Below, in pieces: positions 11,680-23,971 of a stretch of DNA of 64,000 bases; the stretch's first letter is position 1; each line of letters begins with the position of its first letter. A program made the position numbers and the translations under genes. Below the pieces are notes generated by a model. The model saw only the letters and a program-made list of their open reading frames with translations, did no database searches and was not told the DNA's origin. The stretch is from Ctenosaura bakeri (Eukaryota; Chordata; Lepidosauria; Squamata; Iguanidae): assembly GCA_948474755.1 (NCBI GenBank), contig CAOLHI010001029.1, forward strand, positions 248,001 to 312,000, given 5' to 3'.

Positions 11680-12465
11680 TACCTCACTCAGTCATACTTG
11701 GATCACACGCCAAACAAATTTTAAGGTAAAAAGTGAGATTAGTTAGAACTCGATCTAGAATGTCATCAGTATCAATAGTTCCCTCTCTCAGTTGAGCAGA
11801 CTCTAGGAAGGCTTGGACAATGCACTGCATCAAGATGTCAAAGCTAGAAAGTTCATCACATTGCACATCATATTGCAGACTGCAGTGAAAAAGCTTTAGC
11901 AGGAGTGGTATCACTGCATTGCCATGTGCGACTCAGGTCACTGGGCTTGTCTCAACAAGTTAGATCCACTATGGAGGACTTGCCTGTTGATGAAGCAAGC
12001 CTGTTCAATTCAGCTACTGATGAAAAATTGGAACATACACAGTTGGAGAAGATATTCCACATAAATGCTTTGGAAGTGCTAGCTGTCATCAAATCATTTC
12101 ACGCTTCTGAGGCTCTCCTATGAGGCAAAATGGCTCACTAGTCTCCCATTTGTGTGAATCACAGAGACCACGAACAACACATTGCTTACCTGTAACTGTG
12201 GTTCTTTGGTCCTCTGTGAACTCACAACCCTACCTGACGTCCTCTCTTTGTGTTCTGCTCTGTCCTTCTGTCAGTTGGCTGAGAGTTTTGGCAGGAAGGT
12301 GGCTCTATAGCATCATGGAAAGGGGGTGGGGTTACCACCAAAATGCATGTCATAATTCTCTAGAAGGTTCCAAACCATACACTGTTTAGGTGCAAGTGAC
12401 CCATTTGTGTGAGTTCAGAGATGACCCTCAAAGAACCACAGTCACAGATAAGCAACCTGTTCTGG
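11680..12465 (+). pseudogene. DIRS-like retroelement fragment with inverted terminal segments
   Basis: The frame at 11905-12123 reads RLRSLGLSQQVRSTMEDLP followed by LFNSATDEKLEH, resembling the end of DIRS-type gag proteins. Just beyond, 12180-12230 (TTGCTTACCTGTAACTGTGG onwards) is repeated in inverted orientation at 12403-12462 (AAGAACCACAGTCACAGATA). This resembles the inverted terminal repeats that DIRS elements carry in reptiles. The region is full of stops. The upstream boundary is a guess. Open frames on the minus strand here are antisense shadows. Confidence 0.6.
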
Positions 12466-12849
12466 ATTGTTAAGAAAAGAACATTATGTACAAAAAGATC
12501 CCCTCCCCCATAATTTAATTCCCACAGTTGCCTCAGTATTAAACCAGTACTTTCCACAATCAACCACCAATGCAACAATCTTTCCATTTCAGTTACAACT
12601 TGCCCGACTCATCTCTTAGTAGTTTCCAACATGACTCAATAGAAAATGTAAGATACTATGCAACTTACATCACCACCAGACATCTCATGCCCACTCCTAA
12701 GTAATTCAGACTGTTAAACATTCCATTCTCTCCCCTCTCCTGACAAATCCTTTCCTTATTACTTCTAATACGCAGCACATACATAACCAAATTACCTTAA
12801 ATGTTCCTTTATTTACTATATATATTAACACCTAAAGTCCATGACACAA

Positions 12850-13715
12850 TAGACAGCAGACTAGGAAGGGTAGTTAGTATCTCAAAAGACAGAATTGGGA
12901 TTAAAAATGATATTAGTATATTTTAGAACTGGGCCAAAACTAAGAAAATAAATTTTCAGAAGGAATAAATATATAAGATTCTACATTTAGGAAGGAGAAA
13001 GCAATTGCAAAAATACATAGGTGGCATCTGACTTTATAGCAATATTTGTGAAAAGGATTTAGGGGTTTCAGCAGACAACATGTTGAACTTCAGTCAGCGA
13101 TGTGAGACAATTGCAAAATGAAACAAAACAAAACACAATTCACAACACCATGCCATTCCAGGCTGTATTAACGAAGCTACAGTGTCCAAGGGAAGTAATA
13201 GTACCACTTAGCTGGAGTACTGTGTCCAGTTCTGGACATCACACTTTAAGAAAGATACTGACATGGTGGAATGTGTCTGGAGGAGAATGATCAGGATGGT
13301 ATTGGCCTATGAAAATCCAAGCCCTGTGAGAAACTGCTGAGGGATATGGGTATTTAGCCTGTAGAAGGGAAGACTCAGAAGTGATATGCTAGCTGTTTTC
13401 AAATATCTGAATGTGATCACATGGAAGATGGAACAAGCTTGTTTTGTGCTGCCTCAGAGGGTAGGAATGAACAAGTGGACTCAAATTTCAAGAAAGGATT
13501 TTCTGACTAAACATTAGAAGGAACTTGCTGATGCTGATTGCTGCTGAACAATGGAATGGCCTCGTTTGGAAGGAGATAGGCTCTCCTTCATTGGAGGCTT
13601 TTAAACAGGAGTTGAATGGCCATCTGCGAGGCATGCTTTAGCTGTAGATTCCTATTCTGACAGAGGGCTGGACTAGATGACCAGCTTGACAATACTGTAA
13701 TTCTATAGTTTTTAT
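12850..13715 (+). repeat. CR1 LINE fragment (3' half)
   Basis: Starts in degraded reverse-transcriptase sequence (GAACTGGGCCAAAACTAA, compare 9676-9690 in the longer CR1) and continues through a block about a control lane-like CR1 region (CAGTTCTGGACATCACACTT). It ends with ACATTAGAAGGAACTTGCTG and AATTCTATAG at about 13710. Frames are broken throughout. Confidence 0.75.
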
Positions 13716-14689
13716 GTTCTTGTAACTGTAAGGTTAGCAATATTTCATGTATTGCTTATTGTAAATTGAAAGAATATTTCTTTAAAATATCGAAATATTA
13801 CAAATAGCTCTTTGGAGCAGCAAGCCAAGTTTGAAAAACAAATTTCTTCTGATAGTTATAATAAATCTAATTTAATGTTTCTTTTAATTGCAGTGGGCTG
13901 GTATTAATGGCATTTTGTGCTTACAGAGACCTGCTTAAGTGGTGTCTCTTCATGAAAAACAGTTCTGTTTGTTTAAGATGAATACACCATGTGCAAGCAA
14001 ACATGAATGAATGTTCCTAATTAGCTTTAAGAAGAGCATTGAATTCCTGCTTTAGAACAATGATTTGTTAGGTCAATACGACTCTAGATTCATTCAGTTA
14101 TTAAACATTCAGCAATTACCTTCATATGAAAGTTTGAACATCACTGTTTAATAGAGGACACAACAATAAAATATGGAGCTAGTATTAAATTTCTACTTGG
14201 GAAACATTAATGTTACTTAGTGAAGAAAAAAAATTCTTATTTAAAACTTCAGCTTTTGTATTTGAAAATCAATATACTGAATTATTAAGTGGCTGTAATT
14301 AGATCATGAACTAGAACTGTAACACTAAGTACAAATTTTGATGATAATTAAACTTAATAACCACCTTATAACAACATTTTTCAAGCTACTCAAATTTATG
14401 ATGTACTCATGTTTCACAGGTCACAATCAGTAATGAATCATTTATTGCATGACAGATTTTAAAATGATTTAGATACCCAGCGTTTAGATACTCAACTCCT
14501 ACTCATGATTAACTGCCTGAGTATTGTCCAACCAACTTGAGATGTATATTATAAAGGGAAATATAAATTCTGTAATAATATATTATTAATATATTATACA
14601 TTTTTTGCTTAATGTCATGAAAACATAAGAAGATTACTAAAGGCTTTTCTAGTTCATCATGTTGTTCCTACAGTATCTTGCTTAATTGG

Positions 14690-15430
14690 TCCCTTCTTGT
14701 ATTCTGGGTAAAGATGGCAGCAAACTCTGACCCATCTTGGATATCCAGCTCTCAGCCAACCCTTACTGACCAGGTTGCCCACGTATCAGGGCATCCAGGT
14801 AAACAATACTTTTACACTTCTTGGTGCTACCTAACCAGATACCTATAAGAAGCCCACAAGCAGGACATGCTGCATGTGAATCAGTGAGGCCATGAAGAAC
14901 CTGGACCAGGGCCTGGACCAGGGTGGTCTGAATCACAGAAAGATGGAGGCTCTGTGGATGAATGCTTGTGGGAATCTGGAGACAAATGCCTTAATTACAT
15001 CCTGGTTGGATTACTGTTACACACTCTATATGGGGCTTCCTTTGGAAACTGTCTGGAAACTTAACATGTCCAAAATGATGTGGTCACGTTGCTTACCAGA
15101 GCTGGTTATAGGGAACATTGTTGAAACAGCTTCACTGGTTACCAGTCCATTTCCAGGTAGAAGTCAAAGTGTTGGTTATGACCTTTAAAGTCTTACACAA
15201 CTTGGATCCAGACTATTTAAGACTGTTATCTACTTATCTGACTCCTTCTTGTGTTTTAAGATATTTTAAATAGACTTTTTCTTGATTCTGCCACCATCAC
15301 AAGCATGTTTGGTGTGAATATGGGAGAGAGCTTTCTCAGTGGGTGCTCCTAGGCCATAGGACGTCTGGTCGGACTCCTCTCTGCCCTCTTTCTGTCAGCA
15401 GGCAAAGATCTTTATATTTAAGTAAATCAG
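14690..15430 (+). pseudogene. L2-type LINE reverse transcriptase remnant
   Basis: The frame at 14892-15188 includes NALITSWLDYCYTLYMGLPL, matching the consensus of squamate L2-group reverse transcriptase C-termini (SRLDYCNALYxGLPL). After a frame change it continues with TTTAAAGTCTTACACAACTTGG. Stops and frameshifts make it inactive. Confidence 0.65.
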
Positions 15431-15579
15431 ATAAATTGATAGACAGATACATTAACAGCTGTGTAGTCTGTGATTACTCTTGAATTTATGTCTATCAATG
15501 AGAAGACAAATGTCCTCAGTAGCGAAACCCCTTACTTTCAACCAACTTCAGTTGGTATGACAGCTTTGGCTATCCCTGG

Positions 15580-15960
15580 ACATAGATACTCTGTCTACCA
15601 TGATACATACATTGGTTCATAATCTCAGGCCTGGCCCACTAAAATGTTCTTTATGAGTGGCTGTTCCGAGTTCTGGTTCAGAGACTGAGCTTCTTTATAT
15701 GCACATATAACTCAGAAGCTGAAAGCTCTGCAGTGACTGCCAATTAGCTACAAAAGCAAACTCAAGGTTTTAGTCTTGTTTTATAAAGTTAGCTTATTAC
15801 AGAGACTACCTTCCTTTCTAGAGATCACCCCAGATTCCATGCACAGAGGGAGTGGTCCTGCTTATTGTACAGCTTACTGAGGCCTTCTCCATCTTGTCAA
15901 GTTAGCTCCTTGCGTATAGTGACAGAGCAGGTAAAGCACCAAGTCTTAAAATTACTAATA
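15580..15960 (+). repeat. Second L2-type LINE remnant
   Basis: In broken frames the + strand gives a Leu-Gln-x-Leu-Pro-like block (CTGCAGTGACTGCCAATTAG) followed by AAAGCAAACTCAAGGTTTTA, like the region after the LDYCN block of L2-type reverse transcriptases. Strongly decayed. Confidence 0.45.
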
Positions 15961-16319
15961 AATGTTTACTAAGATTAAAAAAAATAGTATAGGGTCTTTG
16001 TACAGTATATGGTCAATAAAGTATACTCACAGAGCATGGCAATGCAAGTTAGAGGTGCTGTCTGGTACCTACACTGCTGGAAATTCCTAAGAGGCCCCCT
16101 CCGAACTCAATAAAGCATAAATTAACTCTTTGTATTTAGGTTTGAATGATTCACTGAATATCACTGATGTTACTAATTGTGATAGTCCTAACTGCCATAT
16201 CATGGCTGCCTAAAAAACCCACAAAGCTTCCGTTGGTTGAGTTTTTTAAAAGAAATTTTTAAAAACCTGTACATTTATTTCCCATTTTTATTCCACATAC
16301 AATAACAGAAATTATTCTT

Positions 16320-16460
16320 CCCTATTGCACTTTATGGTCACAATGACCTCATGTTTTTTTTTACTGAGAAACTGAAACTGGCCCAAAGTTTTGTGGCTGA
16401 GTGAGGATTTAAATCTGAGGTCTCTCTAGGTTGGCATGGTAACCACAGTATATAGTGGGT
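16320..16460 (+). repeat. Possible MIR-like SINE
   Basis: Contains ACTGAGAAACTGAAACTGGC and later GTGAGGATTTAAATCTGAGG, in the order seen in the core and 3' part of amniote MIR elements. Weak similarity judged by eye. Confidence 0.35.
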
Positions 16461-17478
16461 TATGGGATAAACAATATGTTGGACAAAGACTAATTCAGAA
16501 GATATGCTGTTTTGTAATAATAGTTCTAGGAGTCAAGAATGTTCTGTTCTGTTCTTCTTTCTAATGCCAGTTTTTGACTAATGCCCCATCCACAAACCTT
16601 TGTGCATTGCATGTAGTGATAGCTAGCTGCTCTTATTGGATCAAAAGTTTTGTTCTGGGGGGCTGAGGAAAGAGAGCAAACTAAATCTAGAAGGGTGTCT
16701 CAAGCTCAGCAAGCTAGAGCTTTATGTATAAAAATACTTTGAGTGGAAAATGGCTTTATATAAGACGTACCAAGTACATTCTACGTGCAGATCAGTATAG
16801 GTAACCTGGTGCTTGCAGAATGTTTCTGACTGCAACAACTGTGATTATTAACCATTGGCTATGGGGGCTGGGACCTATGGCAGTAGTTGTCTGAAACATC
16901 CCAAGATCGTGTTCTTCTCTTTTGAAACTGTCTTCATTAACATGGAAATAGTACACTTATAACATTTTTAGCTTTGGCAAGAAGACCAGCTTACCTTCTG
17001 TTGGGCCACAGCTGAAGGTGGGGATATAGTGAAGGATGTCAGTGGTAGATATTCACTTGGAAGGGGCCAATAGAAGCAGTTTCTCATGTTCTTTGTCCCA
17101 TTTTTAAAAAATATGATTGTGAGTGTACATGAATATAGAGGTATGAGTAAGAAACAACTGGGAATGTGTTTCTTGTGACTCTGGATGTGATTGAGTCTTT
17201 TTACAGGTGCTCTAAGTTTGGTTGTCCATTGTACTGAAATCCTCAACTTTCACTGATGAAATCAAGTAGAAATTGTGTTTTAAGCATAGGAATAGCGTCA
17301 AGCAAATTGAATTGCAAACACCGGATTCCATGATTAGTGGATGGAACTTTCTGAAGAAGAGATAACTAAATGGATGAATTAAAAAGATTTGGAATGAAGA
17401 GCTATTCTCTCTGTAGAAGAATTAGGATAATAAATATAGGATCATAACATGTCTTTTACATCTATTTGTGTGAATGAT

Positions 17479-17710
17479 GAGCCAGCATGGTGTAGTGGTT
17501 TGAATTCTGGACTGCAACTCTGGAGACCAGGGTTCAAATCCCTGCTTGGCCATGGAAACTCACTGAGTGACTCTGGGTAAGTCACATTCTCTCAGCTTCA
17601 GGGGAAGGCAAAGGCAAACCTCCTCTGAACAAATCTTGCCAAGAAAACCCTATGATAGCTTCACCTTAGGGTCTGCATAAGTCAGAAATGACTTTAGGAC
17701 ATACAACAAC
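17479..17710 (+). repeat. tRNA-derived SINE with Bov-B-like tail, full length
   Basis: The best-preserved copy. The head carries the polymerase III A box TGGTGTAGTGG (17488-17498) and B box GGTTCAAATCC (17531-17541). The body CTCAGCTTCAGGGGAAGGCA is followed by a tail around CATAAGTCAGAAATGACTTT and then ACAACAAC, resembling the 3' end of Bov-B (RTE-clade) LINEs. This suggests mobilisation by Bov-B machinery. Other copies: 551-772, 24185-24362 and 44956-45128. Confidence 0.85.
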
Positions 17711-17797
17711 ACTGTAAATGACATAGTATACATATATACAGCTTTATTTCCAGAGGGAAGTAAGGGATCTACATTATATTTTTTCCGATCACTTAAT

Positions 17798-18218
17798 GGC
17801 CCTTTTCGCACGCCCAGTCCTGTTGCGAATTGGCCTTGGGAACGTTGCGTGATTGTGAGGACCATTCCACATGACGTCCTTGCAATCGTGCAATGCTCCC
17901 GAGGCCATTAGGGGGCAATTGCACATTATGTCATTTTTGGCTCATTGCTGAAAATGACTGCGATCGTGCATCCCTCCCATGCCCCACATGCACTTACCTT
18001 GCGTGCGGAGGCTCTGGACGTGCAGCCATTGCACTTCCTCCCCCAGCGCAGCCTGGGATAATATCCAGCTGTGCTGCAGAAGGAAGGGGTGGAGCGCTCA
18101 TGCTTCCTTCTGGCCAGCATGGAGCTATGTGGAGGGGAAGCGGAGTGCCTCCCAGACAAGGCTTTTCGTGCAATCCCTGCACAATGCCAGTGGCACCAGG
18201 TAAGGTGCGAAAAGGGCC
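17798..18218. mobile_element. MITE, GGCCCTTTTCGCAC family, long GC-rich form
   Basis: The left end GGCCCTTTTCGCAC is matched perfectly over 14 bp by the right end in inverse. The 421-bp GC-rich interior contains no transposase; open frames on both strands are chance. Flanking triplets AAT and TTT do not make a clear duplication. Confidence 0.8.
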
Positions 18219-18431
18219 TTTATCTCTGTGTTATACTCAGAGTCAGGTTTCAGTTTGTGTATACACATTTAGAAAACACCTTTCAAATTTCTCCTCCCAC
18301 CTATAGCCTCAATTTTGAGCTCCTCTTCATTGGAATCTTTCTCTACTGTGGCATTGGCCTCATTCTTGAGACTGTTCTCCAGGGTCTGTTGTCTCTTTGG
18401 TCTCTTCCAGGCATAAAGTTTTCTCAGATTC

Positions 18432-18695
18432 CCTGACTAACAATATACCCTGGGGAATATCCCATTTAACCATAGGCCATCACACAGGCCAACTGTAACA
18501 CATGCAAATTGCTCCCTCCCACCCGGGGACTACACAAGTATATATACTGTGTCTCACTTCCGTGCCACCAGATCCTCTGAAGATACCAGTCACAGATGCA
18601 GGTGAAACGTCAGGAGAAAATACTAATAGAACTCAAAGCCCGGAAAACCCACAATAACCTATGGATTCCAGCCATGAAAGCCTTTGACTTTATAT
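18432..18695 (+). repeat. Penelope-like element 3' fragment
   Basis: Shares a long block with both arms of the Penelope-like dimer at 24941-26014: GGCCATCACACAGGCCAACT, then CACCAGATCCTCTGAAGATA, then GGTGAAACGTCAGGAGAAAA. Truncated at its 5' end. An open frame at 18709-19062 immediately downstream has no recognisable similarity. Confidence 0.65.
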
Positions 18696-19179
18696 CTTCC
18701 TCAGATCCATGTTCAGAGAATTACTTCCATGCAAAGCAGCCTCTGATCCACCCTTAAAGGAATGCTGTGCATGCTTGGGGTCCCCTATTTCTCAGTATCC
18801 ATTTTTGTTGGCTCCAAGGAGTTATGCTCTTCCAGGGGATTTGGACATTACTTCTTGTTTCAGCAGGTCATCTTGCCTGGTCAACACACCTGACAACAAC
18901 TATTGTCAGCTTCAACTGCTTGCCCTGTGGATTTGGACTTCCAACCACCACCATCAGCTCCTGCAGCTTGTATATTTGCTCCTGATGCAGCTCTTGGTGG
19001 AAGTGGATCATAGAGTTGCACTGGAAGATTTAGAGATTCCTAGAGAAGTGTTCTCAGATTAAAAAGAATAGCATTTGGGATTTTTATTTTTAGTCACAGT
19101 TTTCTACTTTTACAGGGGTCTTGTGGTCTTAACCCCTATGAAAATGGAGTGCCGACTATAGTCAAAATACCAAAAGACT

Positions 19180-19500
19180 TCAATTCCTACTTAAAATAAT
19201 AAAATGCAATTAAAAGATTAAAAAGCTATTAAAAACAGTTCAGTTTAAAAATAATAGAGTACCCACAGTCTGTTCTTTAAAAACTTTCTGTATTAAAAGC
19301 CTGTTGGAATGAAAAGGTTTTTGCCTTCTGATGGAAGGACAGCAGAGAGAGCCATTCTGGTAACTGTGCCAGGAAACAAACTGGGAACCAGTGGAACTAT
19401 TTTAATAGGGCAATAGTATAGTCCGTGTAACCTGCTTCAAGTAGCACTCTGATGTTAACAATTCTAGTGGCTTTCAGTTGCCTATATTCTTTCCCGCAGC
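19180..19500 (-). repeat. L2-type LINE 3' fragment
   Basis: An A-rich, T-poor start (read on +) with repeated AAAA/TTAAAA, then a block GAAAAGGTTTTTGCCTTCTG and GGACAGCAGAGAGAGCCATT. This parallels 61820-61880 of the longer minus-strand copy at 61615-62900. Confidence 0.5.
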
Positions 19501-19969
19501 TGGCTCTTTACTGGGGAAATGCAGACTTCCTAGTATGTAAGCCCCATATCATAGCATCATGTTTTCGGTTAATTGAAGTTAAAGAACTTCCAATTCCTAT
19601 CTTTCTCAGGTAATAGTGTGGGACGCCCTTGGCATTCTCTGTACAGGATGTCAGTGCCTTGATTTTAGTTGGCCAAAGCTAGCAAAATCTTCAGAAATAA
19701 AATTAAACTTTTTGTCTGGCTATACTGTATATTTAAAGTTTGTACAAAATGGTTCCTGAAGCAATGAATACTATGTGGTTATATGTGATTTACAAATTTA
19801 AATAATTTTTGATCAATGAATAATAACAGAAGACAAGAGAGAAATGAAAATTATCAATATATTTTTAAAACAAAAATCAAGCTAGGGAATGAATTAATTA
19901 GAAGCTTGTTCACACTCTGTACTTATGCTTGGGAGAGGCACTTTAGATATTTTGTCATTATTTTAACAA

Positions 19970-20560
19970 CCACCAGACTGGAAGACTTTTGAATTCAGCC
20001 CTCACCCTGAATATAGTTTTAGCAATGGCCAGGAATGTGTTCATACAACTGAGGCTGATGTGTATCAATGATGTCAATTTCTGGAGATGACAGATGTGGC
20101 CAGAGAGATCTTGACTAGAATGCCTTCATTCATCAAATCTGGATTATTTTATCCTCAACACTGTTAAACAATATTTGGAATTTCCATTAATCCAGAATGC
20201 TGTGGCCAGTCACATGTAGGCTGTGTCTCCCTTTGTCATATCTATTTCACTGGCTATTCACTTGTTTCTGAGCACATTTCAAAGTGCTGAGTATGAGCTA
20301 TACACCCTTATATGACTTAGCACCAGAATATTTGAAATGCCACATTCTGCTATGTGACCCTATACAGGTTTTCATGTCTTTGGGAAAAGCACTTCTTTCC
20401 ATCCTGTCACCATTGGATACATGTCTGAGGGGCATGAGAGAGGACCTTCTTGCCATCTATTCCCATGATCTGGAACTCTTTCCCAAGAGAAGCCATGTTG
20501 ATGTCCTTTGTTCTTCTACCAGAGGATAGGTTTTTTATATGGAGACTAGTTTGCTTAGAA
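19970..20560 (+). repeat. L2-type LINE remnant
   Basis: The frame at 20284-20529 contains YTPLYDLAPEYLKCHIL, which resembles the FKALHxLAPxYL block after the reverse transcriptase core. Surrounding frames are broken. Confidence 0.5.
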
Positions 20561-20582
20561 GGAAAACCATACAGCTGTCCTA

Positions 20583-21013
20583 GGCCCTTTTCGCACTGTA
20601 CCTTGTCGTGGCAGTGGGGAGCGGCGCTTGGGCGAGCAGCCGCTCGCGTCAGCAGCTCATGACAGTCCTTCTTCCTCCCGCATTGGCTTCCTCCTTAGCG
20701 CAACCATCACACTAGCGCCCCGCCCCTTCCTTCCGCAGCGCAGTCTGGGAGCTGTAGGCTGTGCTGGGGGAAGGAAGCGCAACCTGCCCGGCTCGCCGAC
20801 ACACTGCATGCAGGTAAGTGCGCGAGGGCACTGCGAGCGTTGAGCGAGTGCAGGGCATTTTCGGCTTAAAGTCAAAAATCAAAACATGCGTGTGCGCCCC
20901 GCTTTAGCCTCGTGAGCTTTGCGCGAGTGGGAGTGCGTCGTACGGAGCTGCGCTCCCATTTGCGCGATGCTCAAGGGGTGCTCACGCTAAAAAAAAAACA
21001 TGCGAAAAGGGCC
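20583..21013. mobile_element. MITE, GGCCCTTTTCGCAC family, long GC-rich form
   Basis: The left end GGCCCTTTTCGCACTG and the right end (reverse complement) GGCCCTTTTCGCATG agree over 13 bp. The interior is unusually rich in CpG, including many GCGCG/GCGAG runs, for an AT-rich intron. This suggests a relatively recent insertion. Non-coding. Confidence 0.8.
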
Positions 21014-21366
21014 TCAGTTTGGCTTCAGATTGAGCCCTGGTTAATCCTCTGCCATCCCAATTTTTTAACTGCTTGGAATATGGTTGGAAATAGAATCATA
21101 AAATAAACTGTATCTTAGGTGAATATGATGGAAGGTTAAGGAGATACTGAGTATTCTCTACTTATAAATGATACTGTTATTTTACAAATTACATATTTTA
21201 CTTTTTTGTATATAAAAAGGTTAAGATAAAAAAAGGTCTTCTTTATTCTTCTCCTACTTTTCCTCTTTCTCCTCTGCTTACATTAGTTACTGCTGAATTC
21301 AATGTGCAAAAGTAGTTTTCTTTCAATTTACTCAGCAGGAAGAAGTGAGGAGAGTGAGGTGTCTTG

Positions 21367-21558
21367 GGCCAGTTCCCCACTATACTGTTATAGTGCTATT
21401 ATTCTGCTTTCAACATCCCCTGGAATTCTGGGGTTTGTAGTTTACTGAGGCAAAAGAGCTCTCTGACTGAGAATTCTAAATACCCCTCTCTCAACTGCAA
21501 ACCCCAGGATTCCACAGGATGTTGAACAGTATTATGACAATGTAATGGGGAAATGGCC
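21367..21558. mobile_element. Palindromic MITE (short form)
   Basis: Outer ends GGCCAGTTCCCCAC and, inverted, GGCCATTTCCCCAT. Inner mirrored arms TTCAACATCCCCTGGAATTC and its imperfect complement. Flanking triplets are TTG and TTA. 192 bp, non-coding. Confidence 0.8.
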
Positions 21559-22094
21559 TTAGTCTTCCCAGTAGGTCCAGGCAAAAGCAAATTGCTGCAG
21601 CCTCTTCTGGCTTTGGAATAGAACATCTTGTTCTGTGTGACTCCAAACTGTTACTTGAGGAGAGGAAAAGGAATAAGTACATTTTGTAAAAAGCAAGAGA
21701 AAGGAAGGGCCCTGCCAGTTTAGAGGGGGTTTCTGTGAAGAGATACCCTTTGAATTATATCACTGATGGAACTGTGCATCAGATACTTTCTCGCTGTCTT
21801 TTTCTCACAGACATATACACTGCCCGATTTTGCTAAAATAGGTTCAATATTACAGAGAAGCATTTCTGATTTGTTTTCCTACATGCTTCTGTTTGATTTT
21901 TTTTAAAAAATTGCTGAAACTTTATACTTTAAGGCATAGTTGTATTGGTTTTCTTCTCTCCAGCCCCTTCTTTTTTATTTACTAATTAATCTGTATGTGT
22001 GTGCCAAGGCTGCACATTACAACAGGAACAAAACTAACTTGTAGAAGTCAAACACTGGTAGAAGTTTTTTTTTTTTAATGCACAGCAGTGTTTC

Positions 22095-22200
22095 GATTAA
22101 ACTAACAATGCAATCATATAACATCTTCACAGAAGTAAGTTCCAATGAGGTCAGTGGGACTTACTTCTAGGTAAATGTGTGCAAGATTTTAGTTTGAGAC
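22095..22200. repeat. Short semi-palindromic repeat (AGTAAGTTCCAATGA type)
   Basis: GCAATCATATAACATC, then AAGTAAGTTCCAATGAGGTC, then GTGGGACTTACTTCTAGGTA: two halves that are rough reverse complements around a central CAATGAGGTCAGTGG. Similar sequence is common across squamates and birds. Other copies here: 28893-28960, 53930-54020 and the one split by a SINE at 24166-24440. Confidence 0.5.
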
Positions 22201-22339
22201 ATTATAAAAGGCTATTGGAATGCATGTATTACTTTATGACAATTATGGTTTTTACAACTGTGTCTTAACTGATTACATTCCATTTATCCCCTAGAGCTAA
22301 ACATTTTGCACATTATTTTTCTGGAAGCAGTTGAACTTC

Positions 22340-22480
22340 ATTTTTATTCTAAGAGTAACTCTGTGAAGTAGGTTAGGCTGTGAAGTAGGTTGCTTCAAGG
22401 CAACCTCATAAGCATTATGTTATGGAGAAGCTGGGATTTGGCCCTGTTTATAATGTGGATTGGGCAGAGAGGGTGGCTTT
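22340..22480 (+). repeat. Possible MIR-like SINE
   Basis: AGTAACTCTGTGAAGTAGGT, then a local duplication of TGTGAAGTAGGTT, then GAGAAGCTGGGATTTGG, in the order of a MIR 3' half. Low certainty. Confidence 0.3.
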
Positions 22481-22859
22481 GAACATAAAATTCATACAGT
22501 GGATGTAAGAGAAAGCTATAATTTTGAGCAGGTCTGATAAAGGCATTTTGATTTTAGAATAATGTGTTATATATATTTATTGTCAATCATCCCCTGCTCA
22601 TCCATGCACACACACAGAATATTATTGTATTTATTTATTTTTATTTCTTTAGGCTTTCCTCTACTCAATGTATACATTCCAGGGTTTTGTTGCTTAAAAT
22701 AGTAGTTTTGTTTGTTCTTCTTCTTTAATAACTTTGGTCTGCTTGTTGCTTGGTCGTGCCCCTTTGGCTACGTGCTGATGTCGCTTGGCTGCACTTGTCC
22801 TAGTTCTCATCTGTGAAATGTTGGAGGATGTGTGTGGGCACAACTTTCCTTTATTCTGT

Positions 22860-23015
22860 TTTCAATTGTGTTTTTAAAAATTATTTACATTTATTTGTTT
22901 TCATGGTATGTTTTTAATCACAGTTTTGTTTTTAATATATATTGTATTATTGTTAGCTCATTTTGACAGCCTTTTTTTAATGAAAAGGTGGGGATTTAAA
23001 TCAATTAATTTATTA
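22860..23015 (+). repeat. LINE 3' end (L2/CR1 group)
   Basis: TGTTTTTAATCACAGTTTTG, then TTATTGTTAGCTCATTTTGA, then GGTGGGGATTTAAATCAATT: the usual layout of L2-type 3' ends. No coding sequence. Confidence 0.45.
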
Positions 23016-23545
23016 AAACAGAAGGCCCTATGGAGCTATAAGTAGTTAGAACCATGTATTTCACCATAAAAATAATGTGTGAACTTTACAGAGAAACTGA
23101 GGTTAATTTGGAGAGAATAGTGATTACCTATACTACAGATGTTTTTGAGCAGCTTCAGTATTATTAGAGCTTTGTTAAGCTTCATTTAATTTTTAAAGTA
23201 TTAATAATACAACAACATGTATGTTGCTTTTAGCCATGGAAGTAAAGTTAATATAGTATATTAGGATTAAATAACTTTTATGGAAATGTACTTATAGCTC
23301 TTAAAATACTAATACTCTAAGAAATTCTATTGAAAAAAATAGATACCAATAAAAATATATAGCTCAAGATAATAATTAAGCATAGATATTCCCTTAGTAT
23401 ATTTAGTGTAGTGGTCTAGATAAAGGCTGTAGTGAATGTAAGAGTGATTTTTATGTTTCCAGTCAAAGAAGACAGGGACAGAAGGCTGCAGGCAGGATTT
23501 GTATTATAGTACACTGCACTCAGTTGTGCAAACTTATCTTTTTAG

Positions 23546-23578
23546 GATCAAAGAAGAACAAAAACCACAAGGGACACA
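23546..23578 (+). CDS. RIMS2: RIMS2 exon (33 nt), N-terminal Rab3-binding region
   Basis: RIM2 is a presynaptic active-zone scaffold that links Rab3 on synaptic vesicles to Munc13 and calcium channels. This exon lies between a TTTTTAG acceptor and a GTAAGT donor. In the frame set by the next exon it reads (x)IKEEQKPQGTQ, the last codon being completed across the intron. From memory, mammalian RIM2 has VKEEHKPQPTQ followed by WFPFSG at this point, so both content and neighbour agree. The exon is 33 nt and phase 2 on both sides, so it can be skipped without changing frame. It sits 393 bp upstream of the next exon. The gene could in principle be a RIM paralogue, but RIM1 as I remember it lacks this segment. 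The small size makes the exon call dependent on the neighbouring exon, which is strong. Confidence 0.88.
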
Positions 23579-23971
23579 GTAAGTAAAAAAATCTTAAAAG
23601 TGCAGTGGGCTTAACTTCTCTACCTTTCCTGTATTCTGCTTTCTGCACCTTTTATAGTATTAGATTTAACTAATATCTGATAGGCTGCGGTTAGTCATCT
23701 GCTTTCTGACTGGCTTGTAAGAGCTGCCTGCAGCTTCTTACTTCATCCACATTTTAGTTGGATGTAGTTTCTTGCTACCTGCTTGTGGACTATTTAAGTG
23801 TAATTCTTTATTTCCCTTACATCCTATTAGTGGCTGACTTAATTGCAGTGAACATTCCCATTGGCTGTAGCTTTTCTGCCTTTCTATGACTATTATTGTT
23901 GGGTAAGATAGCATTTATGCTAGTGTGATTTTATTTGGTTATTCAGTCACATTATTTGCTTATTTAAACAG
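23579..23971 (+). other. RIMS2: RIMS2 intron, 393 bp
   Basis: Starts GTAAGTA and ends TTTAAACAG, both good splice sites. It is very short compared with the introns on either side (more than 23 kb and 21 kb) and I see no repeat in it. Confidence 0.85.

Larger units (their letters stand above)
1..23545 (+). other. RIMS2: RIMS2 intron (3' part), upstream of the 33-nt exon
   Basis: Non-coding sequence before the first recognised RIMS2 exon. I looked for the upstream coding segment that should precede it (a charged, Lys/Glu-rich stretch of the N-terminal helix) and did not see it, so the preceding exon probably lies left of the window. Stretches in which I recognise nothing: 1-550, 773-3477, 3916-4310, 4514-5224, 6546-7019, 10538-11080, 13716-14689, 15961-16319, 16461-17478, 19501-19969 and 21559-22094. 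These are AT-rich with stop codons in all frames. Confidence 0.8.

Noticed and set aside
17479..17550. tRNA gene suggested by A and B boxes
   Set aside because: It does not continue into a foldable tRNA 3' half with an acceptor stem, and the following body and tail identify a SINE. Several copies exist in the window.
17893..18436. Open frames of up to 137 codons
   Set aside because: Inside or overlapping the MITE 17798-18218; same explanation as for the other long-form copies.
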